A stretch of DNA of 64,000 nucleotides, from assembly GCA_045538755.1 (NCBI GenBank), contig JAZQEC010000044.1, positions 1 to 64,000 of the forward strand, given 5' to 3'. This document shows positions 36,999 to 46,462 of this stretch, piece by piece. The notes below the pieces were generated by a model. It did not search any database. It was given only the letters and a program-made list of their open reading frames with translations, and was not told the DNA's origin. How positions within the stretch are numbered: position 1 is the first letter of the stretch; every line of letters starts with the position of its first letter. The DNA is from UBA1738 sp045538755. GTDB lineage: Bacteria; Bacillota; Clostridia; UBA1381. The position numbers and the translations under genes are program-made.

Positions 36999-37788
36999 AC
37001 TTAAAACAAACGGGAATCTCAAGTATTATACAATAGATGAGTTTGAAAGAACAGGTCTGGTAAAGCACTGCTTTTCTACCAGAAAAGGCGGTGTGAGTGA
37101 AAATGAGTTTAAAAGTCTAAATCTCCGTATGGATTGTGGAGATAAAAAAGAGAATATTTTACAGAATTACAAAATAATTTGTGATGAAATTAATGTTAAT
37201 TTTGAAAATTTAGTCTTTTCAAAACAGGTACATGATGATAAAATATATATTGCGGATAAAAAAGATTGCGGCAACGGAATTACAAAACCGCAAAAGCTTG
37301 AAAGTGCAGATGCGTTAATTACTAAAGAGACGGGTGTACCTCTTGCTGTTTTTGGAGCAGACTGTGTGCCGCTATATTTTCTGGATACGAAAAACAGAGT
37401 TATTGCTCTTGCGCATTCGGGCTGGAAAGGAACTGTACTTCGTATCGGCGAGAAAACCATAAAAACTATGATGGAAAAGTTTTCGTCAAAGCCGGAGGAT
37501 ATTTTGACAGCGATAGGCCCATCTATTGGTGTTTGCCATTATGAAGTGGGTGACGAAGTTTCAGAGATTTTTTTCAAAGAATTTGGAGACGCTGTTTTAG
37601 AAAAGCACGAAAAGTATCATGTGAATATGCAAAAAGCGATTAAGATGCAGTTTGAAAATATCGGAATACCTGAAAAAAATATTATTGATTCTGGTATATG
37701 TACCTACTGCAACAGCGATTTGTTGTTCTCTCACAGAAAAACTAACGGAAAGCGTGGCGTAATGGCCGCAATTATGGAAATAAAGTAG
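36991..37788 (+). CDS. pgeF: Peptidoglycan editing factor PgeF (YfiH family)
   Basis: A 265-aa member of the multicopper-oxidase-like YfiH family, with 'FSTRKGGVSE', 'QVHDDKIY', 'GADCVPLYF', 'AHSGWKGTV' and 'GICTYCNSDLLFSHR'. The conserved His/Cys residues form the zinc site. The family hydrolyses wrongly incorporated L-Ser containing muropeptide precursors; purine nucleosidase activity has also been described. Overlap with uvrC suggests co-translation. Confidence 0.88.
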   Translation: MFRLKTNGNLKYYTIDEFERTGLVKHCFSTRKGGVSENEFKSLNLRMDCGDKKENILQNYKIICDEINVNFENLVFSKQVHDDKIYIADKKDCGNGITKPQKLESADALITKETGVPLAVFGADCVPLYFLDTKNRVIALAHSGWKGTVLRIGEKTIKTMMEKFSSKPEDILTAIGPSIGVCHYEVGDEVSEIFFKEFGDAVLEKHEKYHVNMQKAIKMQFENIGIPEKNIIDSGICTYCNSDLLFSHRKTNGKRGVMAAIMEIK

Positions 37789-37808
37789 TAAATTTACGAT
37801 AGAGAGGA

Positions 37809-39392
37809 ATGTTTGATATAAAAAGGATAATAGTGTTGCTTCTTTCGTTGAGTATGGCAGTAGGACTTACTGCGTGCAAGGAAAAAAGCGAAGAAGACTA
37901 TATTGAGAGCGGAGAGCTTGTGGTCCTTTCGGAAAGCTCAGATATAAAATTCGGAATTTATGACATAGACACCTTAAATCCGCTTGAAACGAAGGCGGAA
38001 AATGTTAAAAATATAATGAATATCATTTATGAACCGCTATTTACAGAAGATGAAACCAAGACATCCGTCCCTGTTCTTGCCAGCGGATTTAGTTCATCTT
38101 CTGACGGAAGGCAAATTACCGTCAATTTGAAGGAAGGTGTAAAATGGCAAGATGGGACGGTTTTTACGGCGGATGACGTAGTTTATACCTTGAGCAAAAT
38201 GTGTACTTCTGAAGGTTTGTACAGGAAAACAGCTGATAAAATACGCAGTTTTACGGCTACGGAAAAAATGCAGGTTGTAATAAATTTTGAAAATCCCGAG
38301 CCAAATCCTGAGCTTCTTTTGAATTTTCCAGTGATTTCCAAAAAGACTGCGTATATAAAAAATGCTGATTTTGTGCCTATGGGAACGGGTTCATATAAAT
38401 TTGCTTCAAAAAGCAGCACCGAAATTATTTTGGAACCAAATTCTGTATGGCATGGCGGTGAAGTATCACAAAAACAAATTGTGGTTAAAATTTTAAAGGA
38501 TAAAGCTGCAGCCTCCGAGGCATTTAACGTCAATGAACTTGATGCAATAACTTCAGGAGAGTTAAGTCTTGATTCAGCAACACCTAAAACTAATGCACGC
38601 ACAGAGGAAATGGTATCGGATAATATGGTATTTTTAGGATTTAATACAAAAAGTCCGATTTTGGTGCCGATTAACATAAGAAAGGCTATTGGCGGTCTGA
38701 TAGACAAAAAGAAACTGCTCGAAAATGATGTTTACGGACATGGAAAAATTTCAGATTCTCCAATAAATCCATCTTCCTGGGCATATCAGGCAAAGGGTGA
38801 AAATGAGGAAGACTATGCAGAAAATCTTATTATGAGTGAAGGGTATATGCTGAGTGACGGAATTTACTATAAAGAAGGTATGCCTCTTTTGGTGAGAATT
38901 CTTGTAAATGCCGACAATGCGCAAAGAGCAGGTTTGGCAGATAGTATTGCCGATACACTCAAAACAGCAGGCTTTGCTGCTCATGTAGAAAAGCTTCCGT
39001 ATAACGAGTATATTCCTAAAATCATCAACGATGACTTTGATATTTTTATAGGCGAGGTTGAGGTTGAACCTAACTTAAATCCGGCTTCAATGCTCGATAG
39101 CGGTGAAAACTACTTCAATTTTGATACAAGTATTTTAAGACAGGAGATGTCCAATCTTGTTGGTGTTGTGGATAAGGAAGCATACAAAAACGGCATTGTA
39201 AGCTTTATGCTGAAGTTTTATGCCGATCCGCCGTATATTCCGCTTTATTTTAAGTCAGAAAGTGTTATTTACGGCTCGTATGTTTCAGGAACAGACAAGC
39301 CATCATGCAGCGACCCTTACGGTGCTGTTGAAAAGTGGTATTTCTATGAAAAGAGCGGAAAACAGGAAAACGGAGAGAACTCTGATGAATGA
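37809..39392 (+). CDS. Family 5 extracellular solute-binding lipoprotein
   Basis: A 527-aa ABC-type substrate-binding protein. The N-terminus has two basic residues, a hydrophobic core and a lipobox 'LTAC' (Cys23), so it is lipid-anchored outside. The body has the SBP_bac_5 pattern 'LNPLETKAENVKNIMNIIYEPLF' and 'VKWQDGTVFTADDVVYTL', typical of peptide/nickel/opine binders. No permease or ATPase gene lies beside it, so it must use a transporter encoded elsewhere or act as a sensor. It overlaps the downstream RpiR regulator by 8 bp. Confidence 0.85.
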   Translation: MFDIKRIIVLLLSLSMAVGLTACKEKSEEDYIESGELVVLSESSDIKFGIYDIDTLNPLETKAENVKNIMNIIYEPLFTEDETKTSVPVLASGFSSSSDGRQITVNLKEGVKWQDGTVFTADDVVYTLSKMCTSEGLYRKTADKIRSFTATEKMQVVINFENPEPNPELLLNFPVISKKTAYIKNADFVPMGTGSYKFASKSSTEIILEPNSVWHGGEVSQKQIVVKILKDKAAASEAFNVNELDAITSGELSLDSATPKTNARTEEMVSDNMVFLGFNTKSPILVPINIRKAIGGLIDKKKLLENDVYGHGKISDSPINPSSWAYQAKGENEEDYAENLIMSEGYMLSDGIYYKEGMPLLVRILVNADNAQRAGLADSIADTLKTAGFAAHVEKLPYNEYIPKIINDDFDIFIGEVEVEPNLNPASMLDSGENYFNFDTSILRQEMSNLVGVVDKEAYKNGIVSFMLKFYADPPYIPLYFKSESVIYGSYVSGTDKPSCSDPYGAVEKWYFYEKSGKQENGENSDE

Positions 39393-40239
39393 TATTGTAT
39401 GTACAATAAAAGAAAAAAGTGCAGGACTTAGTAAGAGTCAGAAGATAATAGCTGAATATATTGAACAAAATGCAGAGAAGGCGGCATATATGACAGCCGC
39501 AAAGCTCTCGAAAAAAACAAACGTTAGCGAATCGACTGTCGTACGCTTTGCCTGTGAACTTGGTTTTGACGGATATCCGGATTTTCAAAAATCATTGCAA
39601 AGAGCTGTAAAAACGCAACTTACGTCAGTCCAGAGAATGGAGCTTGCTTATGAGAAAATAGGAAGCCGTAATATTTTGGACAGTACGCTTAAGTCTGATA
39701 TCAGCTATATTGAAAAAACGTTGGAGACTATTGATAAAAATCAATTTGAAAAGGCAGCTGCGGCAATTTCTTCAGCAAATAAGATTTATATTACAGGAGT
39801 AAGAAGTGCTGCTGCGCTTGCAGAATTTGCGGGCTTTTATCTGCATCTAATATGCGACAGTGTTCAGCTTATAAAAACAACAGGCGGCGATGACCTTTTT
39901 GAACAGATTTTAAATGTCGGAAAGGGCGATGTGATAATCGGGATAAGCTTCCCGAGATATTCCAAAAATACAATAAAAGCCCTTCGGTATGCGAAAAATA
40001 ACGGAGCGACAGTTATTGGAATAACTGATAGTAAAAACTCACCTATTGTACCGGAATCAGAGCTTTGCCTTATCGCTGAAAGCGATGCGACATCGTTTGT
40101 GGATTCTTTAGCGGCACCGTTTAGCGTAATAAACGCACTTATTGTAGCAGTTGGGATGTGCAATAAGGAAAAAATGCAGGGAAATCTTGAAAAACTTGAG
40201 CAAATCTGGGACGAATACGAGGTATATGATAAAAAATGA
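39385..40239 (+). CDS. MurR/RpiR family transcriptional regulator
   Basis: A 284-aa regulator: N-terminal HTH_6 domain (about 1-77; 'LSKSQKIIAEYIEQN', 'TNVSESTVVRFACELGFDGYPDFQ') and a C-terminal SIS sugar-phosphate-binding domain (about 125-250; 'IYITGVRSAA', 'GISFPRYSKNTI', 'ITDSKNSP'). The frame opens much earlier (39220), but the true start is ATG 39385, inside the end of the solute-binding gene. It probably senses a phospho-sugar. The pairing with a solute-binding protein is noteworthy. Confidence 0.88.
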   Translation: MNDIVCTIKEKSAGLSKSQKIIAEYIEQNAEKAAYMTAAKLSKKTNVSESTVVRFACELGFDGYPDFQKSLQRAVKTQLTSVQRMELAYEKIGSRNILDSTLKSDISYIEKTLETIDKNQFEKAAAAISSANKIYITGVRSAAALAEFAGFYLHLICDSVQLIKTTGGDDLFEQILNVGKGDVIIGISFPRYSKNTIKALRYAKNNGATVIGITDSKNSPIVPESELCLIAESDATSFVDSLAAPFSVINALIVAVGMCNKEKMQGNLEKLEQIWDEYEVYDKK

Positions 40240-41456
40240 AGGAAAGAACAGTAGCGGTAATAGGCGGAGGCCCTGCAGGGATGATTGCCTGCGGAAGGCT
40301 TAAAGACCGTGCAGATAAGGTTATTCTTATAGAAAGAAATAATCTTTTGGGTAAAAAACTGCGTATAACAGGAAAGGGAAGATGCAATATTACCAATACG
40401 GCTGATATTGAAGAGATTATGGAAAATATCCCGACAAACAGCCGATTTTTATATAGCAGCCTGTACAGCTTTACAAACTACGATGTGATAAGCTTGATGA
40501 ATTCGCTTGGTGTTAAAACGAAGGAAGAACGTGGCGGCCGTGTTTTCCCTGAAAGTGACAGCGCAAGGGATGTCGCAGAAGCATTAAAGCGATACGCATT
40601 GGGGAAAAATGTAAAGATAGTAAATGACCGCGCAACCGCTATTTTGACAAAAGACGGCAGAGTTTTGGGAGTCAGAACCGAAAAAGGTGAAATTAAAGCG
40701 GACAGTGTAATAATAGCAACCGGCGGAAAATCATATCCGCTCACAGGCTCAACAGGCGACGGATATCGTATGGCTGAAAAACTAGGACATACCATAGTTG
40801 CTACAAAGCCGTCCTTGGTTCCGCTTGAAACAAAGGAAAAATGGGTTTCGGATTTAATGGGACTTTCTCTTAAAAATGTCGAGCTGACACTTTACAATGA
40901 AAATGGAAAAAAGATTTTTTCCGACTTTGGTGAAATGCTTTTTACACATTTCGGAGTTTCAGGTCCGATTGTGCTTTCGGCATCATGCCACCTGAAAAAA
41001 GCAGGAAACGCAAAAATTACTATTGATTTAAAGCCTGCTCTGGATTTTGAGCAGCTTGATAAACGTATTTTGAGGGACTTTGAGAAGTTCAACAAAAAAC
41101 ATCTGCAAAATTCGTTAGATGAGCTATTGCCTAAAGCTCTTATTCCTGTTATAATAAAAGTTGCGGGACTTAATCCGCATAAAGAGGTTTCGGCTATAAC
41201 AAAACAGGAAAGGCAAAATCTTTTAGAGACGATAAAGGCACTTACACTTAATATAAAAGGAACTCGTCCTGTTGATGAAGCGATTATAACCTCGGGCGGA
41301 ATAAAGGTTTCTGAAATAAATCCGTCAACTATGGAGTCAAAGCTTGTTTCGGGGCTTTTCTTTGCCGGTGAAGTTATTGATGTTGATGCATATACAGGCG
41401 GATTCAATTTACAAATTGCATTTTCTACTGGCTATCTTGCAGGCGAAAATGCATAG
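40236..41456 (+). CDS. NAD(P)/FAD-dependent oxidoreductase, HI0933/BaiN-like
   Basis: A 406-aa flavoprotein. The FAD dinucleotide motif 'VAVIGGGPAGM' is at the N-terminus, followed by 'RNNLLGKKLRITGKGRCNITN' typical of the HI0933 family, 'ATGGKSYPLTGSTGDGY' and the C-terminal 'GLFFAGEVIDVDAYTGGFNLQIAFSTG' split motif. Relatives include BaiN, which acts in bile-acid dehydroxylation, but most members have no known substrate. In Clostridia this gene is commonly found before cmk-plsC-ispH, as here. Confidence 0.87.
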   Translation: MKERTVAVIGGGPAGMIACGRLKDRADKVILIERNNLLGKKLRITGKGRCNITNTADIEEIMENIPTNSRFLYSSLYSFTNYDVISLMNSLGVKTKEERGGRVFPESDSARDVAEALKRYALGKNVKIVNDRATAILTKDGRVLGVRTEKGEIKADSVIIATGGKSYPLTGSTGDGYRMAEKLGHTIVATKPSLVPLETKEKWVSDLMGLSLKNVELTLYNENGKKIFSDFGEMLFTHFGVSGPIVLSASCHLKKAGNAKITIDLKPALDFEQLDKRILRDFEKFNKKHLQNSLDELLPKALIPVIIKVAGLNPHKEVSAITKQERQNLLETIKALTLNIKGTRPVDEAIITSGGIKVSEINPSTMESKLVSGLFFAGEVIDVDAYTGGFNLQIAFSTGYLAGENA

Positions 41457-41469
41457 AAAAGAGGAAAAT

Positions 41470-42132
41470 ATGATAAGGGTTGCGATTGACGGGCCAGCAG
41501 GAGCCGGAAAAAGCTCTATTGCAAAGGCTGTTGCAAAAAAATTAGGATTTGTTTATATAGATACAGGAGCTATGTACCGTGCTGTTGCTGTTTATGCGAT
41601 TGAAAACGGTATCGAAATAGCGGAAAATTCATTTACAGCCGATGTACTTGATAAAATACAAATTGATATCTCATACGATGAAAACGGACAGAAAATTTTT
41701 CTTTGTAATAAGGATGTTTCGGAACGTATACGCTTATCTGATGCAAGTATCGGCGCATCAAATGTTGCAACAATTCCTGCGGTAAGACTCAAGCTTGTTG
41801 AGCTTCAAAGAGCGCTTGCAAAGAAATCATCTGTGATAATGGACGGAAGAGATATTGGAACGTATGTACTTCCTGATGCTGAAGTGAAAATTTTCCTTAC
41901 CGCATCGGTAGAGGAACGAGCTAAAAGGCGTTATCTTGAAATGATGCAAAAAGGACTAAAAGCCCAGCTTGAGGAAGTAAAGAAAGATATCGAATACCGT
42001 GATAAAAATGATTCGGAGCGTAAATTTGCGCCTTTAAAGCAGGCTGATGATGCCGTATTGGTAGACACGTCTGATTTGACTATTGACGAAGTGATTGAGA
42101 AAATTACAAATATAATTGAGGAGGCAAAGTAA
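41470..42132 (+). CDS. cmk: (d)CMP kinase
   Basis: A 220-aa nucleoside monophosphate kinase, beginning 'IRVAIDGPAGAGKSSIAKAVA' with the P-loop, then 'YIDTGAMYRAV', 'MDGRDIGTYVLPDA' and 'RDKNDSERKFAPL'. It phosphorylates CMP and dCMP. The frame is open from 41344, but the ATG at 41470 is preceded by AGAGGAAAAT and gives the family's usual N-terminus. Confidence 0.95.
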   Translation: MIRVAIDGPAGAGKSSIAKAVAKKLGFVYIDTGAMYRAVAVYAIENGIEIAENSFTADVLDKIQIDISYDENGQKIFLCNKDVSERIRLSDASIGASNVATIPAVRLKLVELQRALAKKSSVIMDGRDIGTYVLPDAEVKIFLTASVEERAKRRYLEMMQKGLKAQLEEVKKDIEYRDKNDSERKFAPLKQADDAVLVDTSDLTIDEVIEKITNIIEEAK

Positions 42133-42133
42133 T

Positions 42134-42721
42134 ATGTTTTATAAGTTTGCAGGAGTTTTGCTGAAATTTGTGTTTCTCTTTATATTCAGAATAAAAATTA
42201 ATGGAAAAAATAATATTATAAATGAAGGCGGCGCAATTTTAGCTGTAAACCATAAAAGTAACTGGGACCCAGTAGTTGTTGCACTTACCTGCCCAAGAAA
42301 GCTTGCATTTATGGCAAAAAGCGAACTTTTTAAAAACAAGCTTTTTGGCGGACTTATAAAAAAACTTGGTGCATTTCCTGTGCATCGTGGAAAAGGCGAT
42401 ATAAGTGCTATAAAAACTGCACTTACCATTTTGAAACAACAGAACATAATGATAATGTTTCCGGAAGGAAAACGTGTCCGTGATAATGAAAAAGTAGTTC
42501 CAAAACCGGGTGTTGCTATGATTTCGACGCACGCACGTGTGCCGGTAATTCCTGTTTTGATAAGCGGAAAATACCGATGGCTTGGAAAGATTACTGTTAC
42601 ATACGGTGAGCCCATTTTCTTTGATGAATATTATGATGAAAAGCTTACTGTGGAAAAGCTTCAGGAGCTTAGTTGTTCAATTATGGACAACGTTTATTCA
42701 TTAAATTCTGCGAGGGACTGA
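42134..42721 (+). CDS. plsC: 1-acyl-sn-glycerol-3-phosphate acyltransferase
   Basis: A 195-aa membrane-associated acyltransferase making phosphatidic acid. An N-terminal hydrophobic segment is followed by the HX4D catalytic motif 'NHKSNWDP' (about 43), 'FPVHRGKGD' and 'MFPEGKRVR' (the EGxR motif). The ATG at 42134 lies two bases after the cmk stop, and GAGGAGG inside cmk serves as ribosome site. Confidence 0.92.
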   Translation: MFYKFAGVLLKFVFLFIFRIKINGKNNIINEGGAILAVNHKSNWDPVVVALTCPRKLAFMAKSELFKNKLFGGLIKKLGAFPVHRGKGDISAIKTALTILKQQNIMIMFPEGKRVRDNEKVVPKPGVAMISTHARVPVIPVLISGKYRWLGKITVTYGEPIFFDEYYDEKLTVEKLQELSCSIMDNVYSLNSARD

Positions 42722-42723
42722 AA

Positions 42724-44763
42724 ATGAGTATAAAAATTGCAAAAACAGCGGGATTTTGTTATGGTGTAAAAAGAGCCGTGGACAAGGTTTACGAGACGGT
42801 TGATAAAGGCGAGAAAAAGATAGCTACATTAGGGCCTATCATCCATAACGCACAGGTTGTTGATGACCTTCAAAAAAAGGGTGTTTTTGCGTACGACAGC
42901 GTAGATGAAATTCCTGATGGAACAGCGGTTGTAATAAGAACGCACGGTGTAAAAAAGGAGATTGTCGAAAGCTTAGCTGGAAGAGAATATATTGACCTTA
43001 CCTGTCCGTTTGTTGCAAAAATCCATAAAATAGTTGAAAAGCATTTTGCTGAAAACTACCAGATATTGATTGTGGGAGACGAAAATCACCCTGAAGTTAT
43101 AGGCATAAACGGCTGGTGTAATGATTCGGCGATTATCACATACGACGAAAACTTTGAAATGCCGTCAAAATACAGTGATAAGCCGATATGTATTGTGGCA
43201 CAAACTACAATAAATAAAAATGTTTTTGTGCAAATAGTACAAAATATTAAAAACACTTGCAAAAGGGTGGTAGTTTTTGATACAATATGTAGTGCGACGA
43301 AAGATAGGCAGGAAGAGGCATATTCGCTTTCTGCAGAATCTGACATAATGTTTGTTATTGGTGGCAGAGCAAGCTCCAATACAAAAAAGCTTTTCGGGAT
43401 TGCAAAGCAGCAATGTCCCGAAACTTACTTTATTGAAACTTTTGAGGATATTCCTCAGAGTATATATTTAAAAAATAAAAAGATAGGTATTACTGCAGGG
43501 GCATCAACTCCAGCACGTACTATCGAGGAGGTTTTCACAACAATGGAAGAAAAAATCAAAAACGAAGAGTCTTTCGCGGAGCTTTTTGAAAAGTACGAAA
43601 GCAAAACTTTAAATAATGGAGATATTGTTGATGCAACAGTTGTTGAAGTTCGCAACACTGAGGTTATTGTAGACCTTGGCGGATTTAAATACAACGGTCA
43701 GTTATCAGTTGACCAGCTGTCGGATGATCCATATTTGAAGGCGACTGATATTGTTAAGCCGGGCGATACTATTAAGGTTTATGTAGTAGGCGTTAATGAT
43801 GCGGAAGGCAAGGTTGTTCTTTCCAGAAAGAAACTTATCCAGATGGAAAGTTGGAATAAGATGAAGGAAGCGTATGAGAACAAAGAAGTTCTTGATGCAA
43901 AGATTATTAAGGTTGTACGCGGAGGTGTGATTGCACTTAGCAATGATTCACAGGTATTTATTCCTGCAAGACAGGCTTCACTTCAGTATGTTCAGGAGCT
44001 TGAAACACTTTTGGGTACAAACGTTAAAATAAGACTTATTGAGCTTGATGAGAGAAGAAAACGTGTTGTTGGTTCAGTTCGTGTTCTTCTTGAAGAAGAA
44101 AAGAATGCCATGGTAGAAAAATTCTGGGCAGACGTAGAAGTTGGCAAGGAATACTCAGGAACAGTTAAATCACTTACATCTTTCGGTGCATTTGTTGACA
44201 TCGGCGGTGTTGATGGTCTTGTTCACATTTCAGAGCTTACATGGAATAAAATAAAGCATCCTTCTGAGGTTGTAAAGGAAGGCGATGTACTTAAGGTTTA
44301 TATTAAGGACATTAACGAAGAAACAAAGAAGATTTCTTTAGGATATAAAAAGGCTGAGGATAATCCTTGGGTTATCGCTAAGTCAAAAATCAATGTCGGT
44401 GATGTTGTAAAATGTAAGATTGTTCGTATGATGCCATTTGGTGCATTTGCTGAAATTATGCCAAATGTTGATGGTCTTATCCACATTTCACAGATTGCTG
44501 ATAAGAGAATCGGCAAGCCGGAAGATGTTCTTTCAATCGGCGAAGAAGTAGAAGCAAAGGTTGTTGAGCTTGATTGGGAAACAAACAAAATCAGCCTTTC
44601 AATCAGAGCTTTGATTGCACCGGCAGTAGAAGAAGCACCGGCAGAAGAAACGGAAGCTCCTTTAGAAGAAGCTGTTTCTTTAGAAGAAAATGTTCCTGTT
44701 GATATTGAAAAGTTTATTGAAGAGGAAGCTGCTAGCGAAGCTGAAGAAGCTACTGAAGAATAA
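42724..44763 (+). CDS. ispH: IspH fused to four S1 RNA-binding domains
   Basis: A 679-aa fusion. Residues 1 to about 280 are 4-hydroxy-3-methylbut-2-enyl diphosphate reductase of the MEP isoprenoid route, with the three cluster cysteines in 'GFCYGVKRAV', 'LTCPFV' and 'TICSATKDRQ'. About 305-640 holds four S1 repeats ('GDIVDATVVEVRN', 'VLDAKIIKVVRGG', 'GKEYSGTVKSLTSFGAFVDIGG', 'GDVVKCKIVRMMPFGAF'), as in ribosomal protein S1. An acidic, low-complexity tail follows. The fusion is known from Clostridia and is not an assembly error: the reading frame is continuous. The ATG at 42724 is two bases after plsC. Confidence 0.93.
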   Translation: MSIKIAKTAGFCYGVKRAVDKVYETVDKGEKKIATLGPIIHNAQVVDDLQKKGVFAYDSVDEIPDGTAVVIRTHGVKKEIVESLAGREYIDLTCPFVAKIHKIVEKHFAENYQILIVGDENHPEVIGINGWCNDSAIITYDENFEMPSKYSDKPICIVAQTTINKNVFVQIVQNIKNTCKRVVVFDTICSATKDRQEEAYSLSAESDIMFVIGGRASSNTKKLFGIAKQQCPETYFIETFEDIPQSIYLKNKKIGITAGASTPARTIEEVFTTMEEKIKNEESFAELFEKYESKTLNNGDIVDATVVEVRNTEVIVDLGGFKYNGQLSVDQLSDDPYLKATDIVKPGDTIKVYVVGVNDAEGKVVLSRKKLIQMESWNKMKEAYENKEVLDAKIIKVVRGGVIALSNDSQVFIPARQASLQYVQELETLLGTNVKIRLIELDERRKRVVGSVRVLLEEEKNAMVEKFWADVEVGKEYSGTVKSLTSFGAFVDIGGVDGLVHISELTWNKIKHPSEVVKEGDVLKVYIKDINEETKKISLGYKKAEDNPWVIAKSKINVGDVVKCKIVRMMPFGAFAEIMPNVDGLIHISQIADKRIGKPEDVLSIGEEVEAKVVELDWETNKISLSIRALIAPAVEEAPAEETEAPLEEAVSLEENVPVDIEKFIEEEAASEAEEATEE

Positions 44764-44765
44764 TA

Positions 44766-44796
44766 AAAAACCCGAACAGAAGTTCGGGTTTTTTAT
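44766..44796 (+). terminator. Terminator after ispH-S1
   Basis: CCCGAAC / GTTCGGG with an AGAA loop, flanked by AAAAAA and TTTTTT. Confidence 0.88.
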
Positions 44797-44802
44797 CACA
44801 AG

Positions 44803-44838
44803 CTAAAAGAGACTTGCGCAAATTATAGGCAAGTCTCT
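44803..44838 (-). terminator. Terminator of the DacF-like gene
   Basis: AGAGACTTGC / GCAAGTCTCT (44808-44817 / 44829-44838), followed on the minus strand by TTTTAGC, 16 bp after the stop. Confidence 0.75.
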
Positions 44839-44853
44839 CTTTTAATATCGTAA

Positions 44854-46368
44854 TTAATATCTTCTGCGTCTGTTATAGCTTGAACTTGTGCTAGACGATG
44901 AAGATTTGTTATATGAACCGGACGTATGTGAACGTCTTTGAGCAGGACGTGCTGCGTTTTCACCGGAGTATGATACCATTCTGCTGTGTCTGATACGTCG
45001 TTTTCTGTTACGTGCAATTCGGAGTTTTGCCCATAATACAAATACTATAATTAGTATTATCAAAACTATCGGATGGAAGATAAATCCTAAAATGCGGTTC
45101 ATGATGTAAATAATGAAATCGCGTTTAACCACATTTGCAGCTACAAGGCTTACTGTTTTTAGTTCTTTACCATTATAAAAATATTTAACAGTTCCAAAAG
45201 GGTCGCCTTGATTTATCGGTGCTACTGCTTCGGCTGTAAGAGTTACTTCGTTTGATATTATTTCGGGGTCAGCCGTTTTCTTCAGTGTTACATAGACATC
45301 TTCATCAACAGTAAGAGCAAGTCTTGTAGAGTTTTTTGCTTCAGTAACCTTTGAGTCATGAATAACATCGCCTTTTTTTGCAATTAGCAAGGTTTGATAG
45401 TTTTCAAACACATAGTCAAAAATCGCTTTTGTGTCAGTAAAAGAGTAAGCATTATCCTTTGCATCTTGATTAGGAGCACCCATAATAATGCTTATGATAT
45501 TTGTTTTTCCCTTTACAGCTGAGGCTGCAAGGCAATAACCGGCATCTTTGCTGTTGCCTGACTTAATACCTGTTGCATTTGCGTAGTAGTGATAAGGATA
45601 TTTATATCTGCTTACCAAATGGTTTGTACTTAAAATTGTCTTTTCTTCTGCTCGCATATTAGTTGGAGGAAAGACATATTTTTGGGTAGCAGCTATCTTT
45701 GCATAAGAAGTGTTTTTCATTGCATATTTTGACAGCGTTGCGATATCTGCCGCTGTTGTATAGTGGTTTTCGTTTTGAAGCCCTGACGGATTTACAAAAT
45801 GTGTGCCTGTCATTCCAAGCTCCGCTGCTTTTTCATTCATTTTCTGAACAAAAGCATCAATACTACCCGAAACCGATATTGCAAGTGCATTTGAGGCGTC
45901 ATTATTAGAATTTAATATAATGGCGTGTAAAAGCTGCTCTATTGTATATTCTTCGCCAACTTTAATGCCAAGCTGCGGTTGGTCGTATGTAACACCTAAA
46001 AGGGCCTCTTGTGTTACTGTGCAAATATCTGCAAGATTTTTATTTTCGAGAGCGATAATTGCTGTCATAATATTTGTTAGTCCTGCAGGATATACTTTTT
46101 TGTCAGCATCAAGTGCATATATAATGTCGCTTGAATTCATGTCAAGCACTATTGCCGATTGTGCGTTAGGTACCGGAAAGTCACCTTTTTTCTGGGATTC
46201 TTCATCGGTATTTTTTTTATTAGAGTCTTTGTTAGTTTGTGATTGTTGTGTATTCGTTTGAGAAGCTGAAGGTGAAGGAGATGGTGACGGAGCTGCTATG
46301 CCTGTTGTAATTGTATTGACAGATATCAGGAGTGACAAAAGCATAACTGCGAAATATTTTTTACTCAT
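44854..46368 (-). CDS. D-alanyl-D-alanine carboxypeptidase homologue (S11) lacking SxxK
   Basis: A 504-aa DacF/PBP5-type protein with a signal peptide (1-26), a Ser/Pro/Gln-rich linker (about 27-65), an S11 domain, a beta-rich C-terminal domain, a transmembrane helix (about 425-450) and a basic Ser/Tyr/Arg tail ending 'RRRRY'. The active-site SxxK motif, normally in a 'PASLTKIMT' context, reads 'PAGLTNIMT'; both the nucleophile Ser and the general-base Lys are replaced. SxN ('SNN', about 148) and KTG-like ('KSG') remain. It is likely a non-catalytic, peptidoglycan-binding or regulatory homologue. The reading frame is otherwise intact. Confidence 0.87.
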   Translation of the reverse strand: MSKKYFAVMLLSLLISVNTITTGIAAPSPSPSPSASQTNTQQSQTNKDSNKKNTDEESQKKGDFPVPNAQSAIVLDMNSSDIIYALDADKKVYPAGLTNIMTAIIALENKNLADICTVTQEALLGVTYDQPQLGIKVGEEYTIEQLLHAIILNSNNDASNALAISVSGSIDAFVQKMNEKAAELGMTGTHFVNPSGLQNENHYTTAADIATLSKYAMKNTSYAKIAATQKYVFPPTNMRAEEKTILSTNHLVSRYKYPYHYYANATGIKSGNSKDAGYCLAASAVKGKTNIISIIMGAPNQDAKDNAYSFTDTKAIFDYVFENYQTLLIAKKGDVIHDSKVTEAKNSTRLALTVDEDVYVTLKKTADPEIISNEVTLTAEAVAPINQGDPFGTVKYFYNGKELKTVSLVAANVVKRDFIIYIMNRILGFIFHPIVLIILIIVFVLWAKLRIARNRKRRIRHSRMVSYSGENAARPAQRRSHTSGSYNKSSSSSTSSSYNRRRRY

Positions 46369-46433
46369 AATTTCATAGCCTTTCTACCCGTAGAGTATTT
46401 TGAATGCCAACGGGCGGTAACACTTATATTTTA

Positions 46434-46462
46434 ATTATACATAAAAGTAAGAAATTTTGCAA
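46434..46462 (-). promoter_or_regulatory. Promoter of the DacF-like gene
   Basis: Minus strand TTGCAA (46462-46457), 17 bp, TATAAT (46439-46434). Confidence 0.65.

Noticed and set aside
46369..46433. Riboswitch in the leader of the DacF-like gene
   Set aside because: Only a weak CCCGT/ACGGG pairing is seen, with no known aptamer core.
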